From Lachnospiraceae bacterium (GTDB taxonomy: Bacteria > Bacillota > Clostridia > Lachnospirales > Lachnospiraceae): a DNA stretch of 46,543 nucleotides. The stretch covers positions 1 through 46,543 of the forward strand of contig JAFSIA010000020.1 in the NCBI GenBank assembly GCA_017440045.1, in the 5' to 3' direction. Shown here piece by piece: positions 9,294 through 18,422 of the stretch. Numbering within the stretch: position 1 is the stretch's first letter; every line of letters starts with the position of its first letter. Below the pieces are notes generated by a model. It did no database searches, was not told where the DNA came from, and worked only from the letters and a program-made list of their open reading frames with translations. The position numbers and the translations under genes were made by a program.

Positions 9294-10139
9294 TTATTGA
9301 GAGCTTGCTTGAGAATATATCTCATTGTATATTCTAATCTCTACTCTTCTGTTTAAAGCTCTTCCCTCTGCCGTCTCATTCGATGCAATAGGATCATGCT
9401 CTCCACGTCCCGAACATTCCATCATGTCCTCACTCATATTCTTTTGATTGACAAGATACCTATATACTGAATAGGCTCTCGCCTGAGAAAGTTCCATATT
9501 ATCTGCATATTTATTACCAGCACTAACCGGAACTGTATCTGTGTATCCTCTTATTTCAACAATATTCTCACCATATCTGGCAATAACATTTCCAAGCTTA
9601 TCAAGAAAAGTCAACGCCTCATTTTTTATCTCAGCTCTACCTGAATCATATAGTATTGAGCCATTTAATGTGAGTGCTACATACTGAGATGTAATCTCCA
9701 TATCTATAAAGCCTTCGTAATCACCACTAAGCAATCCTTCGTTCTTAAGCTCTTCTTCGATTTCTTCACCTAAATTTTCTGTAGCCTCTGACTGCATCTC
9801 GTCATATTTACCTTGAAGCTCTTCTTCTGTGATTTCATTATTGGTGTCTGATTCATCTTGATTTTCATTCATATTCTGTTGATAGTTATCAATCTGGTCT
9901 AACTGGCTAATACCACTTGAAACCAATCCACCTTCTGTTATAGATGGTGCCCCACTATCAAATATACTAAAACTCGCATTAAGCGAGGCTGCAATTTCCT
10001 CAAACTTAGCCGCATCTACTGATGACATCGAGAATAACAAAATGAAGAATGTAAGCAAAAGATTCATCAAGTCACTAAAGGTAGCCATCCACGCCGGTGA
10101 CCCAGGTGCCGGAGTCTCTTCCTTCTTTTTTCTAGCCAT
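9294..10139 (-). CDS. motB: Flagellar motor stator protein MotB
   Basis: MotB anchors the proton or sodium-driven stator to peptidoglycan. The essential ion-binding Asp is D23 in ATFSDLMNLLLTFF, starting the single membrane helix (residues 20-40). The OmpA-like peptidoglycan-binding domain lies at about 155-270, with VEIRGYTDTVPV and the NRRVEIRI end. An acidic, Gln/Asn-rich plug/linker region (about 85-140) joins them. The ribosome site AGGTGGTGAG overlaps the motA end two bases upstream, suggesting coupled synthesis with MotA. Confidence 0.96.
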   Translation of the reverse strand: MARKKKEETPAPGSPAWMATFSDLMNLLLTFFILLFSMSSVDAAKFEEIAASLNASFSIFDSGAPSITEGGLVSSGISQLDQIDNYQQNMNENQDESDTNNEITEEELQGKYDEMQSEATENLGEEIEEELKNEGLLSGDYEGFIDMEITSQYVALTLNGSILYDSGRAEIKNEALTFLDKLGNVIARYGENIVEIRGYTDTVPVSAGNKYADNMELSQARAYSVYRYLVNQKNMSEDMMECSGRGEHDPIASNETAEGRALNRRVEIRIYNEIYSQASSQ

Positions 10140-10141
10140 GA

Positions 10142-10942
10142 CTACTCACCACCTTCATTTCCCTCAGCAAACTGCTCTCTTTGAGCCGGTGAAAGGAATG
10201 ACTTAAGTTTTTCCTCAATTACTCTTGGGTTTTCACCTGCCTGTATAGACAACAAGCCTTCAATCATAACTTCTTTCATCATAACCTCGGCCGAGTTATT
10301 AACACCTAACTTCTTTGCCACCGGTGTTGTAAGCCAGTTAGCAATAATCGAACCATATAATGTTGTAAGGAGTGCTACAGCCATAGCAGGTCCGATTGAA
10401 CTAGGGTCATCAAGAGAAACAAGCATATTTACAAGTCCGATAAGAGTACCAATCATACCCCAAGCAGGCGCCATAGATGCCCAACTTTCCCAGAAACCTA
10501 TAACCGTTTTATGTCTTTGTTCTATACATGACAATTCTGTTTCAAGAATAGCTCTTACCAAATCCGGATCAGTACCATCTACGATAAGCAAAACACCTTT
10601 TTTCATAAACTGATCATCTAAATCATTGGCCGCTTCTTCAAGCTGTAAAAGTCCTTCTTTTCTAGCTATATTCGATAAATCTATTATTTTTTTTATTGTC
10701 TCGCCTTCATCTATAGTATGTAATTTAAGGGCCAAACTAATGCTCTTAAATCCACTCACAAAGCTAGACACACTATTCATAGCCAACAAACCTGTCAAAC
10801 TTCCTCCGACAGTAATAATAATTGATGGTAAGTCATAGAAGTTTATCAAAGAGCCCATATTAATGGCTTTACCATCAAATATGATACCGAAAACTACTAC
10901 TATCGCACCAACCACTATACCTATTATCGAAGCTATATCCAT
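10142..10942 (-). CDS. motA: Flagellar motor stator protein MotA
   Basis: MotA is the ion-channel and torque-generating stator partner of MotB. Four hydrophobic segments are visible (about 3-20, 32-52, 150-170 and 180-205). The conserved GFWESWASMAPAWGMIGTLIGLVNML stretch contains the TM3 proline. It is 266 residues long. It is first in a sub-operon with its own promoter (10998-11026) after a terminator behind flgE, so stator and switch genes can be expressed apart from the upstream rod/hook genes. Confidence 0.96.
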   Translation of the reverse strand: MDIASIIGIVVGAIVVVFGIIFDGKAINMGSLINFYDLPSIIITVGGSLTGLLAMNSVSSFVSGFKSISLALKLHTIDEGETIKKIIDLSNIARKEGLLQLEEAANDLDDQFMKKGVLLIVDGTDPDLVRAILETELSCIEQRHKTVIGFWESWASMAPAWGMIGTLIGLVNMLVSLDDPSSIGPAMAVALLTTLYGSIIANWLTTPVAKKLGVNNSAEVMMKEVMIEGLLSIQAGENPRVIEEKLKSFLSPAQREQFAEGNEGGE

Positions 10943-10997
10943 CTACTACTCACCGCCTGTCCAAACATTACATTATCTATGTATTATAACTTATAAT

Positions 10998-11026
10998 ATC
11001 ATACCACATTTTACCCCAATTACCAA
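10998..11026 (-). promoter_or_regulatory. Sigma-A-like promoter of motA
   Basis: On the minus strand a -35 TTGGTA (11021-11026) is separated by 17 bp from a -10 TATGAT (10998-11003). The TG one base ahead of the -10 makes it an extended -10. The start of transcription would be about 50 bp before motA. It lies directly after the flgE terminator, which supports real use. Confidence 0.72.
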
Positions 11027-11089
11027 CAACATTTGATAAATTTTTTTTGTTTTTTTTATATTTTTACAAAAATTTAGTCGTAAATATAT

Positions 11090-11139
11090 AAAAAGTACTA
11101 GGGATAACCCAAAATTTGACATTTTATGGCTATCCCTAG
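11090..11139 (-). terminator. Intrinsic terminator after flgE
   Basis: A 12-bp stem (arms 11128-11139 and 11098-11109, one G-U pair) closes an AT-rich loop of 18 bases and is followed on the minus strand by TACTTTTT. It lies 13 bp after the flgE stop and splits the flagellar cluster into two transcription units. Confidence 0.85.
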
Positions 11140-11151
11140 ACTATTATTTTA

Positions 11152-12519
11152 TTATCTCTTAAGGTTTAAAAGTTCCTCTATCATTGTATCCGAAGTTGTA
11201 ATAACTCTTGAATTCGCCTGATAGCCTCTCTGAGTTACAATCATATTTGTAAACTCTGTAGCAAGGTCTACATTTGACATCTCAAGAACACCACTTGACA
11301 TATCATCACCAAAGGCTGTGATGTCATTTACATTTGCCTCTCCTGAGTTAAGTGTAGATGCAAAAAGGTTGTCACCAATCTTCTCAAGACCCGCAGCATT
11401 AGCAAAGCTTGCTGCAGCAATCTGTCCTATACAAAGTGTATCACCATTGTCGTATGATGAAATAATTTTACCATCAGTCTGAATAGCAACGCTAATCATC
11501 TTACCAACTGCTTTACCAGCTCCAAGATTGTCAATTGTTCCATCACCTCTATTTGCGACAATTGAATAATCACTACCATAGTTTGTAATATCGCCAAAAT
11601 CTACTGCTATAGACTGTGGGAATGTAGGTGTCTTGTTGGCTGTAGGATCTCCCTGATCATCTGCCTCGTATATATTCAATGTAAAATTCTCAGCACCCAC
11701 AACAGTACCCTCTGTAGGGTCGAAATCAATGTGAATACCATCGCCTTCTGTACCATCAGCTGCTGTTAATGTAGCTGCCATTGATGTAATTTCCTCAGTA
11801 CCATTGAAAATCTTATTTACAGACAATGTGTAACCTGTTGTGCTATTAAAATCCTGCTCAATTCTGAACTGTACATTGTATGAGTTTCCTAATGAATCAT
11901 ACAAATACATATCAGCGGTCTTGTAGCCAAGTCCATCATCTGTAAAGTCTTCGTCAGCAGAATCAATATTTCCTGTAATCTTTCCTGTTGTTGACTGTGA
12001 TGGTGATGTAAGCATATACTCCTCACCGTATAACGAAATTGGTCTAAGCTCATCTGTAAGAAGAATGAAATCGCCTGTAGTTTCATCTCTCTCAGCAGCA
12101 TAACCCATCACGTATCCGCCGGAACCTGTAACAAGATTACCATATCCATCAGTTGTGAAGTTTCCTGCCTTTGTATAATACTCAACTCCACCTTTCTGGA
12201 TTACGAAAAATTCCTGTCCGTTAATCTTTAAATCTGTATCGTTACCTGTGGACTGTGAACCACCTTCGTTTTTAATATTTACAGAAATCTGTGCAACATT
12301 TGAACCCAAACCAATCTGCTTGGCATTCTGACCACCTGTTGATGTTGCAGCATTTGGTCCTGAAGCTGACTGTGTTGTCTGATAGAACAATTCTGAAAAT
12401 GTAGCTCTCTGTGATTTAAATCCAACTGTATTTACGTTGGCAATATTATTACCTATAACGTCCATACCTGTCTGATGTACTTTAAGACCTGATACACCAG
12501 AGTACAATGATCTCATCAT
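11152..12519 (-). CDS. flgE: Flagellar hook protein FlgE
   Basis: FlgE builds the hook, the universal joint of the flagellum. The N-terminal rod/hook signature MRSLYSGVSGLKVHQTGMDV plus NNIANVNTVGFKSQR (2-40) and the C-terminal EFTNMIVTQRGYQANSR...MIEELLNLKR helix are present. The variable outer domain lies between. It has 455 residues and an AAGGAGG ribosome site. A 7-bp hairpin sits in the 84-bp gap upstream, and a terminator follows the stop. Confidence 0.96.
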   Translation of the reverse strand: MMRSLYSGVSGLKVHQTGMDVIGNNIANVNTVGFKSQRATFSELFYQTTQSASGPNAATSTGGQNAKQIGLGSNVAQISVNIKNEGGSQSTGNDTDLKINGQEFFVIQKGGVEYYTKAGNFTTDGYGNLVTGSGGYVMGYAAERDETTGDFILLTDELRPISLYGEEYMLTSPSQSTTGKITGNIDSADEDFTDDGLGYKTADMYLYDSLGNSYNVQFRIEQDFNSTTGYTLSVNKIFNGTEEITSMAATLTAADGTEGDGIHIDFDPTEGTVVGAENFTLNIYEADDQGDPTANKTPTFPQSIAVDFGDITNYGSDYSIVANRGDGTIDNLGAGKAVGKMISVAIQTDGKIISSYDNGDTLCIGQIAAASFANAAGLEKIGDNLFASTLNSGEANVNDITAFGDDMSSGVLEMSNVDLATEFTNMIVTQRGYQANSRVITTSDTMIEELLNLKR

Positions 12520-12551
12520 AATTAATGACCTCCTTAGTAGGGGCCGTATCT

Positions 12552-12584
12552 TCTCATCTCATCTGTCAGTCAGAGATGAAGCTT
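12552..12584 (-). other. Hairpin in the flgE 5' region
   Basis: On the minus strand TCATCTC pairs with GAGATGA around a 12-base loop, between the TIGR02530-type gene and the flgE ribosome site. No U-tract follows, so it is not a terminator. It may act in mRNA processing or stability. The effect is inferred only from position. Confidence 0.4.
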
Positions 12585-12603
12585 TCCTGCAATAGGTCCA
12601 AGC

Positions 12604-12990
12604 TTATACTATTACGGCTCCGTCAATATTTGTAAATATATTTTCTTCGCTTGCTTTACTGTCGATTGCTGTAACTACAGTATTATTTTTGATATTAACA
12701 ATAAATGCCAAATCATCCATAATCATCAGCGATTCTCCAATGCCCTTTGCGTTTGCTTTTTTGGCACCTATATTCAAACGCTCAATCTGCTCTGGTGATA
12801 AACTGATATTTCTTTCGTTAAGCCTTGCGTCAGCATGTTTAGAGAATTTCAATTCCTCTGTCTTCTTGGAATTTAAAACCTCCGCAAATGACAATCCATC
12901 ACTTGTTTTATTTATCGGCTTTTTTAACTGATTACTTAAGTACTGGCCGGTAATTTGTTCAATTGAAGAGAAACTATTTTTAATATCCAT
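12604..12990 (-). CDS. Flagellar operon protein, TIGR02530 type
   Basis: This 128-residue protein fits the small conserved 'flagellar operon protein' family (TIGR02530) that occurs between flgD and flgE in many Firmicutes. The recognisable core is KFSKHADARLNERNISLS (about 50-67), followed by a segment on NIKNNTVVTAID near the end. It has no signal peptide or membrane helix. Its molecular role is not established; a hook-assembly role is suggested only by the neighbours. The family call is from memory of the motif. Confidence 0.82.
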   Translation of the reverse strand: MDIKNSFSSIEQITGQYLSNQLKKPINKTSDGLSFAEVLNSKKTEELKFSKHADARLNERNISLSPEQIERLNIGAKKANAKGIGESLMIMDDLAFIVNIKNNTVVTAIDSKASEENIFTNIDGAVIV

Positions 12991-13023
12991 ATTTTTCTCC
13001 CTTCCGGTATCCTCCCTGAATAC

Positions 13024-13506
13024 CTATTCCTCAGGTGTCTCCTCTGTGCTACCTGAATTTCCGCCTCCGATTACATTGCCTAAATAATAATCGTCAATTA
13101 CACAATCTAAATCTTCGAAATTGTATAATTCTTCGTTTATAGCCAACTTAGCTTTTCCGTCAACCATCTGCACATAATCAACATAGCCTGCCACTGTTGT
13201 TGTCTCAGATAATCCCTCTGACTTACCAACTTCAATAATTACATTTTTTCCAACAAGCGATAATGCCTGTGTATTGTTAGTATTTGTAGAAAGATTCTGC
13301 AATGCCTCAAGAGATGAGAACTGTGCTAACTGTGCAACAAACTCTGAGTTATCCTGTGGTGATAATGGGTCCTGGTGCTGAAGCTGTGTTACAAGAAGCT
13401 GTAAAAACGCGTCTTTACCAAGCTCGCTAGTTCCTTTTGTATCTTCCTTCTGGTATGTATCAGTGTAATTTGTATCTACCTTTCCATTTTCAACTGTTAA
13501 TCCCAT
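13024..13506 (-). CDS. flgD: Flagellar hook cap/assembly protein FlgD
   Basis: FlgD is the scaffold that caps the growing hook. The typical FlgD N-terminal region is clear: LGKDAFLQLLVTQLQHQDPL then DNSEFVAQLAQFSSLEAL (about 27-75). The C-terminal part is short, so the protein (160 residues) lacks the full FlgD-Ig/tudor region of longer homologues, which is common in Clostridia. It lies 15 bp from fliK, supporting joint control of hook length. Confidence 0.94.
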   Translation of the reverse strand: MGLTVENGKVDTNYTDTYQKEDTKGTSELGKDAFLQLLVTQLQHQDPLSPQDNSEFVAQLAQFSSLEALQNLSTNTNNTQALSLVGKNVIIEVGKSEGLSETTTVAGYVDYVQMVDGKAKLAINEELYNFEDLDCVIDDYYLGNVIGGGNSGSTEETPEE

Positions 13507-13521
13507 GTTTTTTCCTTTCTG

Positions 13522-14871
13522 CTATGCGGAATAGCTTACTGTATTTCCCCTGAATTCCATTATATCAGGTTCTTCCTTTACTTCTTCCATGAAGCCTTCA
13601 TTAAGAATCCTCTCTGCTCTTCTGCCTCGGTTACCTTTACCCTGATCCTGCTCCTGACCTCTTTCACCCTGCATATTCTGCTCGAATGCGTGACTGGCAA
13701 TCGTAACCTCTACATTTTCAATCTTTACACCCTGATTGTTAAGATTTTCCTTAAGAATTGTAAGCTGACTCTCCAATGCGCTCTTTGCTGCCTCTGTTTC
13801 AGCAGTAATCTGAGCTGTTATGGCACCGTCCTTTGAAACAATCTGAACAAAAACCTTACCTAAATGTTCAGGATATAACTGCATTTCCAATGACTTAACG
13901 CCCTGCTTAGCCTGTACCTGAACCCGCTCCACAACCTGTTTAACAATCTCTGTAGCATTTTCATCTCCAACTCTTGCCGATAAGTCTTCAGTAAGTCTTG
14001 CTGCGAAATCCTGTGGTGATATAGCCTGATTTCCTTCTACCAAACTAACCTTATCCGTTTTAGGCTCATTGTGTTTTAAAGCTCCGTCTGATTGTCCTTC
14101 TGATGATTCTTTGAAAGCATCCTGTGTAGTTGCAGCACTTTCATCTAAACCATTTAATTCCTCTGTTGATGAATCTTCTATATTCACTTCAACATCCGAA
14201 TCCTCAGCTTCTGTCTGAATCTCTGAATCATTTTCTCTTACATCTGTCACATCTTTTACATCTGTAACATTCTGTTCCTCAGTGTTATGTACAAGTTCTT
14301 CAGCTTCCGGTAACTTATCAGCTTCCATATCTGCCATATTTGCAACCACATCTTCCTTGATGTTTTCCACTGTAGCAAGAAGCTCTTTTAAATCTTTTGC
14401 AAAATTAGGATTAGTAAGCAAATCTGACTGTTTCAGGTCACCACTAAGCTTCATCACAATCTTTGTAAGCGAACTTACATCCAAAAGATTTTCATCTTTT
14501 ATTCCCAAAGATTCCATAACAGATGATAACTCTTCCTCAGTGACATTAAACTGTTGCTGTATAGCTTCTTTCACCTGACTTATAACTTCCTCTGCCACAG
14601 CTGCAATCTGCTCATAAGTAGGTTCACTTTCCTTCTTGATAGCTTCCTTTTTAGCCGGTGCATCCAGCTTCTTTGTATCTGCCTCAAAGCTGCTATCCTC
14701 TGACTTGTTAACCTCTGCTTTCTCTGGCTGTGACTTAATACCATTATCCGACTTTAAATTATTTAAAGTCTCATCAAATGTATTTACACTTACATCTGAT
14801 TTCTGGCTAACACTTAAGTTCTGTGAAGTTTTAAGCATGCTACCTATACTACTTACGCCAACACTTGTCAT
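13522..14871 (-). CDS. fliK: Flagellar hook-length control protein FliK
   Basis: FliK is the secreted ruler for the hook; its C-terminal domain triggers FlhB switching. The low-complexity, acidic and Ser/Thr-rich N-terminal two thirds (1-300) and the conserved C-terminal core (EMQLYPEHLGKVFVQIVSKD, about 331-350) are typical. Length is 449 residues. The C-terminal tail is Gln/Gly/Arg rich (EQDQGKGNRGRRAE). A sigma-28 promoter sits just upstream (14908-14935) and the ribosome site is AAGGAGG, so the fliK-flgD-flgE block can be boosted late. Confidence 0.92.
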   Translation of the reverse strand: MTSVGVSSIGSMLKTSQNLSVSQKSDVSVNTFDETLNNLKSDNGIKSQPEKAEVNKSEDSSFEADTKKLDAPAKKEAIKKESEPTYEQIAAVAEEVISQVKEAIQQQFNVTEEELSSVMESLGIKDENLLDVSSLTKIVMKLSGDLKQSDLLTNPNFAKDLKELLATVENIKEDVVANMADMEADKLPEAEELVHNTEEQNVTDVKDVTDVRENDSEIQTEAEDSDVEVNIEDSSTEELNGLDESAATTQDAFKESSEGQSDGALKHNEPKTDKVSLVEGNQAISPQDFAARLTEDLSARVGDENATEIVKQVVERVQVQAKQGVKSLEMQLYPEHLGKVFVQIVSKDGAITAQITAETEAAKSALESQLTILKENLNNQGVKIENVEVTIASHAFEQNMQGERGQEQDQGKGNRGRRAERILNEGFMEEVKEEPDIMEFRGNTVSYSA

Positions 14872-14907
14872 TAAAACACCTCCTTTTTATATTTTTTCAC
14901 ATTGTTT

Positions 14908-14935
14908 TTATCGGCATTTAGAAATATAATCTTTA
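14908..14935 (-). promoter_or_regulatory. Sigma-28 (SigD/FliA) promoter ahead of fliK
   Basis: On the minus strand the box TAAAGATT starts at 14935 and, 16 bp after its TAAA, GCCGATAA follows (14908-14915). The -10 box is a full match to the FliA consensus GCCGATAA. Transcription would start about 30 bp before fliK. It lies in the ylxF-fliK gap; from memory, the B. subtilis fla/che operon has an internal sigma-D promoter in this same region. Confidence 0.8.
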
Positions 14936-14989
14936 GCCTTTTTTGTAAAAAAACCCAAAAAGGAGGTAATATTTTTATTTTATAAATTT

Positions 14990-15751
14990 TTATTCCGGAG
15001 TGAGCATAACTGTTATCTTTCCACAGAACACCGCATCAATATCACTTAATGCATCAAGTATCTCAGCTCGAGCCTCCACTTCCATATTCTGAAGTATAGC
15101 CACGACAACTTCTAAATTTCCTGTCATTTCATATAGTGCTGCCGCTGCTTTTTTAGGCTTCATCTCCGCATAAGCATTTGCAAGCTCCTTATATCTTTGA
15201 TTTTCCAAATATCTCTCTAAAACCTGCTGATAAAGAACTTCTGCATATTCAGGATTTATCTGCTCGTAATATTGCTTGTAATATTCATAGTCGATAGCAC
15301 TATTTCCAAACACAACTTCGTTATAATACTTCTCCTTCTGTTTCTGGAACTCCAACTGGTTCTCCTCAAAAACCTTAAGTCGATTAATCTCTGCCTGCAG
15401 GTCTGCTATAGTTTCTGCATCTGCCACTCCGCTATCAGTCAAAGCCTTTATTTCTTTTTCCAACTCCTTAATGTAATTGATGGCTTCTGCTAAGCTCTTA
15501 TATGGGTATTCCTCATCTTCTTCATCTAATTGTTCATCAGGCAAAATCTTGTTAATTATCGGCACATCCTTAAATATCGGAGTCATAACTGAGCTTCCAA
15601 AGCCACCCACATCCAGTTTTATACACAATGCAAATAATCCAAGCCAGAGAATTATAATAACAACCGCAATAATAATCGTTACCAGTTTATTCCCCTTCTT
15701 CTCGTCAATATCTATTTCACCAAGGCCGCCTCTTTTGTTTTTCTTAGCCAT
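14990..15751 (-). CDS. ylxF: YlxF/MotE-like membrane-anchored coiled-coil protein
   Basis: This protein lies between fliJ and fliK, the place of ylxF in Bacillus. A charged N-terminus is followed by one membrane helix (about 20-45) and a coiled coil (about 80-150). The C-terminal part (KKAAAALYEMTGNLEVVVAILQNMEVEARAEIL) resembles the MgtE-N-type domain of MotE/YlxF proteins. The start MAKKNKRGG (15751) has an AGGTGA ribosome site that overlaps the fliJ stop, better than the upstream ATG at 15775. Length is 253 residues. Function is unsettled; related MotE proteins help the stator. Confidence 0.82.
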   Translation of the reverse strand: MAKKNKRGGLGEIDIDEKKGNKLVTIIIAVVIIILWLGLFALCIKLDVGGFGSSVMTPIFKDVPIINKILPDEQLDEEDEEYPYKSLAEAINYIKELEKEIKALTDSGVADAETIADLQAEINRLKVFEENQLEFQKQKEKYYNEVVFGNSAIDYEYYKQYYEQINPEYAEVLYQQVLERYLENQRYKELANAYAEMKPKKAAAALYEMTGNLEVVVAILQNMEVEARAEILDALSDIDAVFCGKITVMLTPE

Positions 15752-15755
15752 GTCA

Positions 15756-16205
15756 TCACCTGCTCTCTGAATCATTGTAAGTAAAGCTTACAAGCTCGTC
15801 TACTTCCTTCTTCTCGCTTTCATTAAGCTCCTTTAGAAACTCTTCGAAAGCTTTTTCCTTTAATATTTCCTGTGTCTTTCTTTCTATCATTACCTTATTC
15901 AGGCGTCCTCTGGCGATATCGACATTTTTCTCCGCCATTTTCACCTGTTGAATCTGTCTTTTTTCCTCATCCTTTTTGTACTCAAGCGCTTCGTTGCACC
16001 TTTTCCATTCTTGGATATTTATATGCTCATCATTTTGTTTTCTAATGACCTGAGTATAATAATCTATTTCACGGCGAATTCGTTCTAAACGTTCTTCCTC
16101 CGTTCTAAGCTTTTGTACTTCTATGGCAAATGCCGTCTTTTCCTGTGTTTCCAGCTTGTTTTTTATATCTAAAATATTTTGCATTTTGTATATAAACTTT
16201 GCCAT
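15756..16205 (-). CDS. fliJ: Flagellar export chaperone/ATPase stalk FliJ
   Basis: FliJ is the coiled-coil stalk that fits in the FliI ring and links it to FlhA. The 149 residues are almost all predicted helix with heptad-like charged repeats. The start MAKFIYKMQNILDIKNKLETQEK is typical. It lies 16 bp from fliI and its stop overlaps the ribosome site of the next gene. Confidence 0.92.
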   Translation of the reverse strand: MAKFIYKMQNILDIKNKLETQEKTAFAIEVQKLRTEEERLERIRREIDYYTQVIRKQNDEHINIQEWKRCNEALEYKKDEEKRQIQQVKMAEKNVDIARGRLNKVMIERKTQEILKEKAFEEFLKELNESEKKEVDELVSFTYNDSESR

Positions 16206-16221
16206 AATACACTACTCCACT

Positions 16222-17541
16222 TTAGTCATTTCCTGCAAAAATTTCATTAAGCATAGCCAATTCATCTTCAAATGTAAACTTCTCATCTACACCTTGTAAT
16301 AAAAACTGATTAACCTGATCAATCTTTTCAATTGCATAATCAATATTCTTATTAGAACCACTCTTATATGCACCAATATTTATCAAGTCTTCAGCCTCAT
16401 TATATGTAGCCAACACATTTTTCAGCTTACCTGCCACAGCCTTGTGCTCTCTAGTAGCAACCTGACCCATACATCTCGAAATACTCTGAAGTACATCGAT
16501 GGCCGGATAATGATTCTTGTGTCCCAGTTTTCTCGACAGCATAATATGTCCGTCAAGAATACTTCTCGCAGTATCTGTAATCGGCTCATTAAAGTCATCA
16601 CCATCTACCAAAACAGTGTACAAGCCTGTTATGGAGCCATTGGATGACATACCTGCACGCTCCAAAAGCTTAGGCATCTCACTGTATACACTAGGTGGAT
16701 AACCTCTTGTAACAGGCGGTTCGCCTGATGCAAGTCCAATCTCTCTCTGAGCCATAGAAAAACGTGTTAATGAATCCATCATAAGAAGCACATCTTTCCC
16801 CTGATCCCTGAAATATTCAGCAATAGCCGTAGCTGTTTTTGCTGCTTTATTTCTAATAAGAGCCGGCTTATCGGAAGTTGCTACAACTACTACGCTTCGC
16901 TTCATACCTTCCTCACCCATGTCTCGCTCTATGAACTCTCTAACCTCTCGTCCTCGCTCACCTATAAGCGCGATGACGTTAATATCAGCCTTTGTATTTC
17001 TTGCAAACATACCTAAAAGTGTACTCTTTCCAACTCCACTTCCTGCAAATATACCAATTCTTTGTCCCTTTCCTATTGTCATAAGACCATCTACAGCCTT
17101 AACACCAAGAGGAAGCACCTGACTGATTATCTCTCTAGACATCGGGTCTGGCGGCATAGCTTCCACAGAATAACGGGTAGCACCTGTCAATTCCTCACCA
17201 TTTATTGGTCTGCCTAGGCCATCCACCGTCTTTCCTAAAATGTCGTCGCTAACAGCCACTTTAAGTACATCGCCAGTGTTTTCAACTATGCTTCCCGGTC
17301 CAATTCCATCTACACTCTCAAATGGCATAAGAAGTACTCTGTTATCCTTAAATCCGACAACCTCAGCCATAACTTCCTGCTCAGGGTTATCTTTGGACAC
17401 AATCCTGCAAAGGTCATTAAGGTTGGCATCAGGTCCTATTGACTCGATAGTTAATCCAACAATCTTAGCAACCTTCCCCATCTTCTTTGCATAACATTTC
17501 TCGTATATTGCATTGTATTTATCAAGATTTATGACCGCCAT
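16222..17541 (-). CDS. fliI: Flagellum-specific ATPase FliI
   Basis: FliI is the F1-beta-like ATPase that unfolds and delivers export substrates. The P-loop GSGVGKST is at residues 167-174 and the Walker B strand VLLMMDSLTRF follows near 245. The RGYPPSVYSEMPKLLERAG and GDDFNEPITDTARSILDGHI stretches are typical of the family. Its 439 residues match family length. It begins two bases after fliH. Confidence 0.97.
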   Translation of the reverse strand: MAVINLDKYNAIYEKCYAKKMGKVAKIVGLTIESIGPDANLNDLCRIVSKDNPEQEVMAEVVGFKDNRVLLMPFESVDGIGPGSIVENTGDVLKVAVSDDILGKTVDGLGRPINGEELTGATRYSVEAMPPDPMSREIISQVLPLGVKAVDGLMTIGKGQRIGIFAGSGVGKSTLLGMFARNTKADINVIALIGERGREVREFIERDMGEEGMKRSVVVVATSDKPALIRNKAAKTATAIAEYFRDQGKDVLLMMDSLTRFSMAQREIGLASGEPPVTRGYPPSVYSEMPKLLERAGMSSNGSITGLYTVLVDGDDFNEPITDTARSILDGHIMLSRKLGHKNHYPAIDVLQSISRCMGQVATREHKAVAGKLKNVLATYNEAEDLINIGAYKSGSNKNIDYAIEKIDQVNQFLLQGVDEKFTFEDELAMLNEIFAGND

Positions 17542-17543
17542 TA

Positions 17544-18422
17544 TTACTCTCCAGTAGCAGATAATATTCTGATATCATTGATGAGATTTTCCAACTGAAT
17601 ATCAAGACTACAATCATAAACGCCTGTATCAGTATCAATGTAACATTGATTTTTCTTCATAGTAGAATCTGCTACTATCTCAATATGAATATCTTTTCTA
17701 ACTGCTCCAATAATCTTTTCCCTGTTTTCCTTCAAAAACTGGGCATCCTCAGGGGATACCTTAATAATAAAATCCCTACTAACTTCAACACCTGCCATCA
17801 CATTATTAACAAGTGTCAAAATCATATCTCTCTTATCAACCGAAACAGCATTTGTAATATCCGCAAATATTTGAAGAATCTTATCAACCAATGCCGGTTC
17901 CATCTCTTCTTCCTTCTTGCGATATTCACTTATTATCTGATTTTTCTGTTGCTCCAATTCGGCTAACGCCTGGTCAAGGGATGCCTTGGAATCTTCCGTT
18001 CCCTTGGCAAAGCCGTCATTATATCCGCTTTCGCCTGCTTGCGCTCTAATCTGCTCTGCCTCTGCCATTGCTTTCTCTATAATAGAATTAGCATCCTCTT
18101 GTGCTCTGGCAACTATCTGATCAGCCTCCGCCTGAGCCTCGGCTATAATTATTTCTTTTTTCACAACACTTTCCGTATGTGCAGGTACATTATCATCCTC
18201 TTCTACGGACTCGTTATCACCTATAATACGGTCGCCTTCTTCTATGACTTCATTAACATCAGCCACATTCAAACCGGCGCTAAATCCATCTGCCGAAAAC
18301 TCATCTGAAGTCATAACTGACCTTAGGTGTACTAATTTTTCACTTATTATCTCATTGCTGTCAATGACTCTCTTTTCACTATCATCCACCGCAACATAAA
18401 AACCTTTTAATAAATTAGACAA
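17544..18422 (-). CDS. fliH: Flagellar assembly protein FliH
   Basis: FliH is the regulator and peripheral stalk of FliI. A long acidic N-terminal part (1-85) leads into an Ala/Glu coiled coil (AEAQAEADQIVARAQEDA and AMAEAEQIRAQAGESGY, about 95-135) and a C-terminal V-ATPase E-like domain (IIKVSPEDAQFLKENRE). Length is 292 residues. The gene overlaps fliG by eight bases and is two bases from fliI. The acidic start is variable in the family. Confidence 0.92.
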   Translation of the reverse strand: MSNLLKGFYVAVDDSEKRVIDSNEIISEKLVHLRSVMTSDEFSADGFSAGLNVADVNEVIEEGDRIIGDNESVEEDDNVPAHTESVVKKEIIIAEAQAEADQIVARAQEDANSIIEKAMAEAEQIRAQAGESGYNDGFAKGTEDSKASLDQALAELEQQKNQIISEYRKKEEEMEPALVDKILQIFADITNAVSVDKRDMILTLVNNVMAGVEVSRDFIIKVSPEDAQFLKENREKIIGAVRKDIHIEIVADSTMKKNQCYIDTDTGVYDCSLDIQLENLINDIRILSATGE

